The translations under genes and the position numbers were made by a program. Positions 1 through 5,155 of a stretch of DNA of 5,155 nucleotides are shown here, one piece after another. This stretch comes from Clostridiales bacterium (GTDB lineage: Bacteria; Bacillota_A; Clostridia; Oscillospirales; Oscillospiraceae): positions 1-5,155 of the forward strand of contig DXTB01000054.1 of assembly GCA_019410105.1 (NCBI GenBank), read 5' to 3'. The notes under the pieces were generated by a model, which saw nothing but the letters and a program-made list of their open reading frames with translations, did no database searches and had not been told where the DNA came from. Within the stretch, counting starts at the first letter, position 1. Every line of letters starts with the position of its first letter.

Positions 1-3
1 TTA

Positions 4-80
<77 letters not shown>

Positions 81-83
81 ATA

Positions 84-170
84 TGGTGCCGGAGACCGGG
101 GTCGAACCGGCACGGGATTCCTCCCACGGGATTTTAAGTCCCGGGCGTCTGCCAATTCCGCCACTCCGGC
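84..170 (-). tRNA. tRNA-Leu (anticodon UAA)
   Basis: The minus strand reads as an 87-nt class II tRNA. The acceptor stem GCCGGAG pairs with CTCCGGC, followed by an encoded ACCA. The anticodon loop CTTAAAA gives anticodon UAA (complement of 134-136), which reads UUA and UUG leucine codons. The long variable arm, with GGGA and TCCC halves, is typical of tRNA-Leu, and the T-loop TTCGACC is present. It is the first gene after the promoter at 209-237, with roughly 30 nt of leader, and is followed after 3 bp by the initiator tRNA. Confidence 0.97.
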
Positions 171-208
171 GTGGAGGGCTCCAGTCTCTTGCTTTTAAGT
201 GCTCAATT

Positions 209-237
209 AGAATACCACAGCCAAAGCCTCTTGTCAA
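209..237 (-). promoter_or_regulatory. Sigma-A promoter of the tRNA-Leu/tRNA-fMet pair
   Basis: On the minus strand a perfect -35 box TTGACA (complement of 232-237) is followed by exactly 17 bp and a -10 box TATTCT (complement of 209-214, 4 of 6 consensus). TGG directly before the -10 gives an extended -10 (TGn). An A/T-rich stretch just upstream of the -35 (about 242-255) could act as an UP element, common at stable-RNA promoters. Transcription would begin near 202 and run left into tRNA-Leu. Confidence 0.85.
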
Positions 238-296
238 CCCTTATTTTTAAAAAGCCGCCCGACAGGAATCGTATACATCTTTCCCTCCCTCCGGCA

Positions 297-302
297 TATA
301 CT
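297..302 (+). promoter_or_regulatory. Possible -10 element for the small acidic protein gene
   Basis: TATACT matches the sigma-A -10 consensus at 5 of 6 positions and lies 33 bp before the small gene's start codon, so transcription could begin near 309. No good -35 box is visible at 16-18 bp. The nearest candidate, TATACA at 272-277, is 19 bp away. Read two bases earlier, CATATACT (295-302) resembles the -10 of sporulation sigma-E promoters (CATACAHT, 7 of 8), but a well-spaced sigma-E -35 is also missing. Which sigma factor is used cannot be settled from sequence. Confidence 0.45.
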
Positions 303-335
303 GATATGTACACGACTTACGAAGGAGGTATCCCC

Positions 336-443
336 ATGCAACACACGCAGCAGGACGAAACCATTCTGCGCACCGAGCCAAAGGAAGACATAGATGACCT
401 GATTTTCCGCGCCGATCCCGGCTGGATGGTCAGTGAGCGATAA
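336..443 (+). CDS. Small acidic protein, 35 aa, function unknown
   Basis: I do not recognise this protein. The frame starts at ATG 336 and ends at TAA 441-443. The start is fixed by an ideal Shine-Dalgarno, AAGGAGGT at 322-329, 6-7 nt upstream. The frame stays open further left without a stop, but that part would run into the tRNA promoter and is not expected to be translated. The product is hydrophilic, with 9 Asp/Glu against 4 Arg/Lys, no cysteine, no signal peptide and no membrane segment. An acidic middle (residues 14-21) is followed by a more hydrophobic tail, LIFRADPGWMV, at residues 22-32. The gene has a possible promoter of its own and a strong terminator starting at its stop codon, so it is probably a one-gene transcript of about 160 nt. 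This tight layout is the main reason to believe it is real. It could be a regulatory or sporulation-related small protein, but nothing in the sequence shows which. Confidence 0.7.
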   Translation: MQHTQQDETILRTEPKEDIDDLIFRADPGWMVSER

Positions 444-469
444 AACCGCCCGCCCTCGGGCGGTTTTTT
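442..469 (+). terminator. Intrinsic terminator of the small acidic protein gene
   Basis: AAAACCGCCCG (442-452) pairs perfectly with CGGGCGGTTTT (457-467) around a CCCT loop, and the run of T continues to 469 (six T). The 5' arm begins within the TAA stop codon, so the gene and its terminator share bases. It separates the small gene from prfB. Confidence 0.93.
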
Positions 470-481
470 CCTGCCACTCTC

Positions 482-510
482 TTTACAATTTCCACTCTTT
501 TGGATATAAT
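482..510 (+). promoter_or_regulatory. Sigma-A promoter of prfB
   Basis: A -35 box TTTACA (482-487, 5 of 6) is followed by 17 bp and a perfect -10 box TATAAT (505-510). Initiation is expected around 516-518. That leaves a leader of about 30 nt before the preferred prfB start at 547 and probably excludes the GAGGG at 513-517 from the mRNA, or places it at the extreme 5' end. The promoter lies just after the preceding terminator, so prfB appears to be expressed independently. Confidence 0.87.
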
Positions 511-546
511 ATGAGGGCTATTTTATGGAAATGAGTGTGGTTTTAC

Positions 547-1668
547 ATGCTTCAGTTTGATGAATACAAGGTAAAGCTCAACAATCTGCGCCCAGAGCTG
601 GACGAGCTGGACCAGGCCTTGGGCCTGGAGACGGCCATCCGGGAGGTGGAGATGCTGGAGTCGGAGAGCGCTTCCGACGGCTTTTGGGACAACCTGGAGA
701 AGGCCCAAAAGGTGCAGCAGCGGGTCAAGCAACTACGGGACAAGATTGAGGGCCAGCAAAAGCGCAAGACCCAGTGGGACGACCTGATGACCCTGTGTGA
801 GTTGGGCAACGAGGCCGAGGACGAGACTCTGGTTCCCGAAGTGGAGGAGGGCTTCGCCAAGCTGGAGGCCGAGATAGAGGAGGCCAAGCTGTCCACTCTG
901 CTCACCGGCGAGTATGATGGCTCCAATGCCATCCTCACCTTTCACGCCGGCGCGGGCGGCACCGAGGCCCAGGACTGGGCGCAGATGCTCTTCCGCATGT
1001 ACACCCGCTGGGCGGAGCGCCACGGCTACGTGTGCAAGACGCTGGACTACCTGGACGGCGACGAGGCCGGCCTCAAGAGCGCCACCATTTCCATCGAGGG
1101 TGAGAATGCCTACGGCCACCTCAAGAGTGAGCACGGCGTGCACCGGCTGGTCCGGGTCTCCCCCTTTGACGCCAACGCCCGGCGTCAGACCTCCTTCGCC
1201 GCGCTGGAGGTCATGCCGGAGATTCCCGACGATGTAGAGGTGGACATCCGCCCGGAGGATGTCGAGATGCAGGTGTTCCGCTCCTCCGGTGCCGGCGGCC
1301 AGCACATCAACAAGACCTCTTCCGCTGTCCGCCTGATCCACAAGCCCACCGGCATTGTGGTTTCCTGTCAGACCGAGCGCAGCCAGTTTCAGAACCGGGA
1401 CACCTGTATGCGGATGCTGCGCTCCAAGCTGGTGGAGCTTCAGATGCAGGCCCACGCGGAGAAGATCTCCGACATCAAGGGTGTACAGCTCAAGATCGAG
1501 TGGGGCAGCCAGATCCGTTCTTACGTGTTTATGCCCTACCAGTTGGTAAAGGACAACCGTACCGGCTATGAGACCAGCAACATCAACGCCGTGATGGACG
1601 GCGAGCTGGACGGCTTCATCAACGCCTATCTGAAGGCGGAGGCCACCGGCAACTGGGCTGAAAAATAA
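547..1668 (+). CDS. prfB: Peptide chain release factor 2 (RF2), frameshift-free
   Basis: RF2 recognises UGA and UAA stop codons in the ribosomal A site and triggers release of the finished peptide. The 373-residue product carries SPF at 205-207, the tripeptide that reads UGA/UAA and separates RF2 from RF1, and GGQ at 250-252 in SSGAGGQHINKTSSAVR, the peptidyl-transferase-centre motif. Both sit at the same residue numbers as in E. coli RF2. The N-terminal helical domain spans about residues 1-110; the length is normal. ATG 547 was chosen because it places residue 25 (Leu) exactly where E. coli RF2 has its frameshift codon; GTG 535 would add four residues. The Shine-Dalgarno for 547 is weak (GAGTG at 534-538 at best). 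Many bacteria control prfB with an in-frame UGA after codon 25. Here codons 25-26 are TTG GGC, with no stop and no CTTTGA slip site, so that autoregulation is absent. The gene has its own promoter and ends in TAA. The lysS partner found in E. coli is not next to it here. Confidence 0.97.
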   Translation: MLQFDEYKVKLNNLRPELDELDQALGLETAIREVEMLESESASDGFWDNLEKAQKVQQRVKQLRDKIEGQQKRKTQWDDLMTLCELGNEAEDETLVPEVEEGFAKLEAEIEEAKLSTLLTGEYDGSNAILTFHAGAGGTEAQDWAQMLFRMYTRWAERHGYVCKTLDYLDGDEAGLKSATISIEGENAYGHLKSEHGVHRLVRVSPFDANARRQTSFAALEVMPEIPDDVEVDIRPEDVEMQVFRSSGAGGQHINKTSSAVRLIHKPTGIVVSCQTERSQFQNRDTCMRMLRSKLVELQMQAHAEKISDIKGVQLKIEWGSQIRSYVFMPYQLVKDNRTGYETSNINAVMDGELDGFINAYLKAEATGNWAEK

Positions 1669-1678
1669 ATTATTTCCT

Positions 1679-1724
1679 ACACGAATCTTTTGAGCAGCGG
1701 GCTCATAAGATTCGTGTGCTTTTT
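1679..1724 (+). terminator. First (long) terminator hairpin after prfB
   Basis: ACACGAATCTT (1679-1689) pairs perfectly with AAGATTCGTGT (1707-1717). After one T-T mismatch a second helix, TGAGC/GCTCA (1691-1695 with 1701-1705), closes an AGCGG loop. A five-T run at 1720-1724 follows after GC. It begins 10 nt past the prfB stop. Its 3' arm shares GTGT (1714-1717) with the next hairpin, so the two cannot be fully formed at once. Confidence 0.8.
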
Positions 1725-1737
1725 GCACACTTTTTTT
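1714..1737 (+). terminator. Second (short) terminator hairpin after prfB
   Basis: GTGTGC (1714-1719) pairs with GCACAC (1725-1730), and the seven-T run at 1731-1737 follows immediately. The loop TTTTT is the T-tract of the preceding hairpin. It acts either as a backup terminator or as the alternative fold of the same 3' end. Confidence 0.75.
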
Positions 1738-1747
1738 CTCCGCCACC

Positions 1748-1776
1748 TTGTATTTTTGTTTCCAGTTTGTTACCAT
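1748..1776 (+). promoter_or_regulatory. Weak candidate promoter of the nucleotidase-esterase gene
   Basis: TTGTAT (1748-1753) and TACCAT (1771-1776) are 17 bp apart. They match the sigma-A boxes at only 3 and 4 of 6 positions. This is the best-spaced pair I found between the prfB terminators and the next gene, where some promoter is expected, but the match is poor and another sigma factor is possible. Confidence 0.25.
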
Positions 1777-1794
1777 TAGGATGCCCCAAAAAAC

Positions 1795-1813
1795 GCCTTT
1801 CATAGGGAAAGGC
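1795..1813 (+). promoter_or_regulatory. Leader hairpin hiding the upstream ribosome binding site
   Basis: GCCTTTC (1795-1801) pairs perfectly with GAAAGGC (1807-1813) around an ATAGG loop, ending one base before ATG 1815. The AGGGAAAGG that would serve as Shine-Dalgarno for ATG 1815 lies inside it, whereas GAGGAAAGG at 1817-1825, serving ATG 1830, stays free. It therefore helps choose the start and may tune translation. No T-run follows, so it is not a terminator. Confidence 0.4.
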
Positions 1814-1829
1814 AATGAGGAAAGGTGGA

Positions 1830-4800
1830 ATGTTTTCTATGAGAAAACCCGCAAGCAAATTCCTGTCCCTGTTCCTCGTGCTGGCTATGGTGTGCTCCCT
1901 GTTCGGGGCCGCCTTTGCCGCAGAGGAAGAAACCGCAACCCCCTATGTCATTCCCGATGTCGATGGTAAGGTTGTTATTCTCCATACCAACGACACCCAC
2001 GGCGCGGATCTGGACGAGGAGGGCACTTCCTTCGGCATGGCCGGTGTGGCCCAGCTGAAGAAGGACTTCGAGGCCGCTGGCGCCGATGTGCTGCTGGTCT
2101 CTGCCGGCGACTCCATCATGGGCAAGCCCCTGGTGAGCGCCGACCAGGGCAAGAGCGCCATCGAGTTCATGAACGCCGCCGGTTATGATGCCATGACCGT
2201 GGGCAACCATGAGCTGGACTTCGGCATCGACAACCTCAAGGCCCTGGCCAAGGATGCCGACTTCCCCATCCTGTGCGCCGACATGACCACTGAGGCCGAC
2301 GGCAAGACTGTCTTCGACTCCAACAAGATCTTTGAGATCGGCGGCGTGAAGGTGGGCGTGTTCGGCCTGGCCACCCCCGAGACCCTGACCAAGGCCGACG
2401 CCTCCAAGATGCCCGGCATCACCTTCCCCCAGACCGACAAGCTGTACGCCGTCGCCCAGGCTCAGGTCGATGAGCTGAACAAGGCCGGCGCCGATCTGAT
2501 TGTCTGCCTGGGCCACCTGGGCATCGATGACGAGAGCATCGGCAACCGCTCCATCGACGTGTGCGAGCACGTGGATGGCATTGACCTGTTCATCGACGGC
2601 CACAGCCACTCCACCACTGCCGATATCATTGCCAAGGTAGGCGATACCAACGTGGTCAACGGCGCCAAGATCGTCTCCACCGGCACCGCTCTGGCCAACG
2701 TGGGCGTGGTGATCTACGATCAGGAGACCGGCACCCTGACCGACGAGCTGGTTCCCGCCGCCTCCTACACCAAGACCGACGCCGATGTGGCCAAGCTGGT
2801 GGACGACCGCAACACCGCCGTTGATAAAGTCTACGGCGAGAAGATCGCCACCACCGAGGTGGATCTGAACGGCTCCCGCTCCGGCGGCGCGGCCACCGAT
2901 CCTGTTACCAAGGCCGAGATGACCTTCCCCGAGGGCGAGGGCGTCCGCACCACTGAGACCAACCTGGGCGACTTTGCCGCCGACGCCATCCTGTGGCAGG
3001 CCCGCCAGACTCTGGGCGAGGAGAACGTGGACGCCGCGCTGACCAACGGCGGCGGCATCCGCGAGGCTCTGGCCAAGGGCGACATTTCCAAGAAGAGCCT
3101 GCTGGCCGTCTTCCCCTTCGGCAACACCGTGGCCACCATCGACGTGACCGGCGCCCAGCTTCTGGAGGCCCTGGAGGCCGCTACCTGCACCACCCCCGAG
3201 GCCATCGGCGCCTTCCCCCAGGTGTCCGGCATTGAGTTCACCCTCAACACCGGCGTTCCCTATGTGAACGGCACTCAATACGCCAACTCTACCTACTACG
3301 CTCCTGCCAATCCCGGCAGCCGCGTCACCATCTCCACGGTGAACGGCGAGGCCTTTGATCCCGCCGCCACCTACACCATCGCCACCAACGACTTCACCGC
3401 CAAGGGCGGCGACACCTACGGCGTGTTCAAGACCGCCGGCGGCTGGAAGGATGTGGGCGTGTCCCTGGAGGACGCCCTGATCAACTACACCACTGAGGAG
3501 CTGGACGGCACCATCACCGCCGAGCAGTACGGCGAGCCCGCCGGCCGCATCACCATTGTGGACGAGCCCGCCAACTATCCCGCCGATCTGGAGACCGGCT
3601 CCTGGTACTACAACGCCGCCGTGTATGCCTTGGACAATGGCATCATGAACGGCACCAACAAGGGCTTTGAGCCCACCGGCACCGTCACCCGCGCCACCGT
3701 GTACCAGACCCTCTATAACATGGAGGGTAAGCCCGCGGTTGAAAAGACCACTGTGACCGGCACCGAGGGCGAGTGGTACGCCAACGCCATTAACTGGGCC
3801 GCCTCCGCCGGCCTGTTTGAGGGCACTGAGTACGGCACCGACACCGTAATCACCCGTTCCGGTATCGCCACTATTATCGCCGATTACGCCTCCTACAAGG
3901 GTATTACCGTGGACACCTCCGGCATGGCTATGAAGGAGGCTCCCGACTACGACTCCATCCCCGCCGCCGATCTGGAGGGCATGACCTTCTGCTATTATGG
4001 CAAGGTGATGACCGGTGACCAGAAGGGCAATCTGAACCCCAACGGCCAGCTCACCCGCGCTGAGTTTGCCCAGGTGCTCAAGAACTTCAGCGTCCTCAAG
4101 CCCACCTATGTGGAGACCGTGGTTTCCATCCCTGTAGCCGCCCAGGACGGGATCCCTGCCCATGAGATTCCCGCCACCCTGACCCTGCCCGTCTCCGCCT
4201 CCAAGGACGCGAAGGTCCCCGGCGTGGTGATGCTCCACGGCACCGGCTCCAACCGGGACGAAGCCGGCATGGGTTACGCCCTGGCCGCCCCCCGTATGGC
4301 CGCCGACGGCATCGCCACCCTGCGCATCGACTTCATGGGAAACGGCGACTCCACCGCCAGCTACCGGGATTACAACTACACCTCCGCCGTCATTGACGCC
4401 AAGGCCGCCGCGGACTACCTGGCCGGCCTGGAGACTGTGGACGGCGGGAACCTGGGCGTCATGGGCTGGAGCCAGGGCGGAACCGACGCCCTGCTGGCCG
4501 CAGAGGCCCACCCCGGCACCTTCCAGGCTGTTGTCACCTGGTCCGGCGCCCTGGAGCTGAACGGCGCCTCCCTGTTTGCGGGTACCAGCTTTGAGGATGC
4601 CTATGCCCAGGCCAAAAAAGAGGGCTTTTATACGATGACCTTTGACTGGCGGGAGCCCTTGGAGCTGGGTGAGCGCTGGTTCCAGGAGGTGGCCGAAACC
4701 AACATTCTGAAGGTAACTGCTGACATCAAGGCCCCCATTCTGGCCATCAACGGCAAGGACGATACTACCGTCACCCCCGATAACGCCGAGAAGATTGTGA

Positions 4801-4964
4801 AGGCCGCCGCTAACGCCGACAGCCAGTTGCTGCTGGTGGATAACTGCGACCACACCTACAACGTGTTCTCTGGCGATTTCACTGCCCTCTATCAGACGGT
4901 GGACGCCACCGCCGCTTTCTTCCAGGCGCAGTTGATCCCCGCTGCCGCCCAGGCCGCGGCCTGA
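1830..4964 (+). CDS. Secreted 5'-nucleotidase / 3x SLH / alpha-beta hydrolase fusion
   Basis: The 1044-residue product has four parts. (1) A signal peptide: basic MRKPASK, a hydrophobic stretch, likely cleavage after AFA at residue 30. (2) A complete UshA-type 5'-nucleotidase: metallophosphoesterase at about 48-300 with metal ligands D55, H57, D94, N126, H229, H258, H260 and the GNHELD catalytic pair H127/D130, then the C-terminal nucleotide-binding domain at about 334-540 with NGGGIR (406-411), FPFGN (428-432) and GGD (526-528). (3) Three SLH repeats at about 586-635, 640-695 and 701-755, each keeping the TR of the TRAE motif; only the third has full TRAE. (4) A serine alpha/beta-hydrolase at about 760-1035: HGTG at 803-806, nucleophile S881 in GWSQGG, acid D978, base H1008 in DHTY. 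The GIATLRIDFMGNGDS and SQGG stretches resemble cinnamoyl/feruloyl esterases, but the substrate is inferred. It should be exported and held on the cell wall by the SLH repeats, releasing phosphate from extracellular nucleotides and cleaving an ester or similar bond. ATG 1830 has GAGG 9 nt upstream; ATG 1815 and ATG 1839 are alternatives. It ends in TGA. Confidence 0.92.
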   Translation: MFSMRKPASKFLSLFLVLAMVCSLFGAAFAAEEETATPYVIPDVDGKVVILHTNDTHGADLDEEGTSFGMAGVAQLKKDFEAAGADVLLVSAGDSIMGKPLVSADQGKSAIEFMNAAGYDAMTVGNHELDFGIDNLKALAKDADFPILCADMTTEADGKTVFDSNKIFEIGGVKVGVFGLATPETLTKADASKMPGITFPQTDKLYAVAQAQVDELNKAGADLIVCLGHLGIDDESIGNRSIDVCEHVDGIDLFIDGHSHSTTADIIAKVGDTNVVNGAKIVSTGTALANVGVVIYDQETGTLTDELVPAASYTKTDADVAKLVDDRNTAVDKVYGEKIATTEVDLNGSRSGGAATDPVTKAEMTFPEGEGVRTTETNLGDFAADAILWQARQTLGEENVDAALTNGGGIREALAKGDISKKSLLAVFPFGNTVATIDVTGAQLLEALEAATCTTPEAIGAFPQVSGIEFTLNTGVPYVNGTQYANSTYYAPANPGSRVTISTVNGEAFDPAATYTIATNDFTAKGGDTYGVFKTAGGWKDVGVSLEDALINYTTEELDGTITAEQYGEPAGRITIVDEPANYPADLETGSWYYNAAVYALDNGIMNGTNKGFEPTGTVTRATVYQTLYNMEGKPAVEKTTVTGTEGEWYANAINWAASAGLFEGTEYGTDTVITRSGIATIIADYASYKGITVDTSGMAMKEAPDYDSIPAADLEGMTFCYYGKVMTGDQKGNLNPNGQLTRAEFAQVLKNFSVLKPTYVETVVSIPVAAQDGIPAHEIPATLTLPVSASKDAKVPGVVMLHGTGSNRDEAGMGYALAAPRMAADGIATLRIDFMGNGDSTASYRDYNYTSAVIDAKAAADYLAGLETVDGGNLGVMGWSQGGTDALLAAEAHPGTFQAVVTWSGALELNGASLFAGTSFEDAYAQAKKEGFYTMTFDWREPLELGERWFQEVAETNILKVTADIKAPILAINGKDDTTVTPDNAEKIVKAAANADSQLLLVDNCDHTYNVFSGDFTALYQTVDATAAFFQAQLIPAAAQAAA

Positions 4965-4984
4965 TTGATCTCCCCCTACACACC

Positions 4985-5030
4985 AGGCACCCCCGGAGTC
5001 CAACGGCTCCGGGGGTGCCTTCGTATTTCT
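4985..5030 (+). terminator. Terminator of the nucleotidase-esterase gene
   Basis: AGGCACCCCCGGAG (4985-4998) pairs perfectly over 14 bp with CTCCGGGGGTGCCT (5007-5020), with an 8-nt loop. The hairpin starts 20 nt after the stop codon. The T-tract is imperfect (TTCGTATTTCTT), so termination may be partial, but the stem is very stable. Confidence 0.8.
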
Positions 5031-5092
5031 TGCTTTTCCGTATGCCGGAAGCAGCAGCTCTTTTTAGCCCCGTCGACAGGCCACAGCCCTGC

Positions 5093-5130
5093 AAAAAGGC
5101 CCGGAACCAAATCGGTTCCGGGCCTTTTTT
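5093..5130. terminator. Bidirectional terminator between convergent genes
   Basis: AAAAAGGCCCGGAACC (5093-5108) pairs perfectly over 16 bp with GGTTCCGGGCCTTTTT (5114-5129) around AAATC. A six-T run at 5125-5130 serves plus-strand transcription, and the A run at 5093-5097 gives five T on the minus strand. On the minus strand it lies about 10 nt after the stop of the gene entering from the right, so it is probably that gene's main terminator and a backup for the plus-strand gene. Between it and the previous hairpin (5031-5092) I see only a weak TTCCG/CGGAA stem at 5036-5050 and no gene. Confidence 0.9.
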
Positions 5131-5139
5131 CTCTCTGGC

Positions 5140-5155
5140 TCAGTACATGCCGCCC
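5140..5155 (-). CDS. groL: 3' end of a convergent gene, possibly GroEL chaperonin
   Basis: Only the last codons are in the window. On the minus strand, from 5154 leftwards, they read GGC GGC ATG TAC TGA, that is Gly-Gly-Met-Tyr-stop, with the stop at the complement of 5140-5142. A strong terminator follows about 10 nt further on, as expected for a real gene end. Gly-Gly-Met repeats are characteristic of the GroEL C-terminal tail, and a final GGMY or GGMM is common in Firmicutes. The GroEL call rests on four residues plus context; any glycine-rich protein end is possible. Confidence 0.45.

Noticed and set aside
171..335. N-terminal extension of the 35-residue small protein
   Set aside because: The frame is open, but the extension covers the tRNA promoter and the likely promoter of the small gene itself. 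The ideal Shine-Dalgarno is placed for ATG 336.
535..546. GTG 535 as start of prfB
   Set aside because: It adds Met-Trp-Phe-Tyr, which does not fit the usual RF2 N-terminus, and it has no better ribosome binding site. ATG 547 aligns residue for residue with E. coli numbering at the SPF and GGQ motifs.
1738..1814. Riboswitch upstream of the nucleotidase-esterase
   Set aside because: A purine or other ligand-binding RNA would fit the gene's role, but the region is only about 75 nt, shows just one 7-bp hairpin, and has none of the conserved riboswitch cores I know.
733..1815. Long minus-strand frame opposite prfB
   Set aside because: Same antisense effect. The plus strand encodes an unmistakable RF2 with SPF and GGQ motifs, and no ribosome binding site or promoter supports the antisense frame.
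1800..5003. Very long open frame on the minus strand, opposite the nucleotidase-esterase
   Set aside because: It is a mirror of the plus-strand gene's strong codon bias, which leaves few stops on the opposite strand. Its translation is a monotonous Gly/Val/His/Leu-rich sequence without domains, while the plus strand has clear catalytic motifs.

Overview
The window looks like a chromosomal segment of a GC-rich, Gram-positive gut anaerobe of the Eubacteriales, most likely the Oscillospiraceae (Flavonifractor/Oscillibacter/Lawsonibacter type). The pointers are the strong GCC/GGC/ACC/CTG codon preference, AAGGAGG-type ribosome binding sites, SLH domains on a secreted protein, and an N-terminus of release factor 2 of a kind I associate with that family. 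This is a judgement from sequence style; no search was run.

Layout. On the minus strand at the left are two tRNA genes, Leu(UAA) then initiator Met(CAU), 3 bp apart and read from one strong promoter at 209-237. Divergent from them is a compact small-gene unit: a possible promoter at 297-302, a perfect Shine-Dalgarno, a 35-residue acidic protein of unknown function (336-443), and an intrinsic terminator that begins inside its stop codon. Next is prfB (547-1668), with its own consensus-like promoter and a tandem terminator. It encodes peptide chain release factor 2 as one continuous frame, without the programmed +1 frameshift that many bacteria use.

The largest gene (1830-4964) encodes an exported protein of about 1044 residues with an unusual order of modules: signal peptide, complete two-domain 5'-nucleotidase, three SLH cell-wall anchoring repeats, then a complete serine alpha/beta-hydrolase resembling cinnamoyl/feruloyl-type esterases. 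Both enzymes keep their catalytic residues. Codon choice changes at the start of the hydrolase, which suggests that module was added to an older nucleotidase-SLH protein. This is the most interesting object in the window.

At the right edge the last codons of a convergent minus-strand gene are visible. They read Gly-Gly-Met-Tyr-stop, which resembles the GroEL C-terminal tail. Two strong hairpins, one of them bidirectional, separate the convergent genes.

The genes do not form one operon: each has its own promoter-like sequence, terminator, or both. The left half is translation machinery (tRNAs, RF2); the right half is a cell-surface nucleotide/ester-scavenging enzyme. No CRISPR array, insertion sequence, attachment site or recognised riboswitch was seen.
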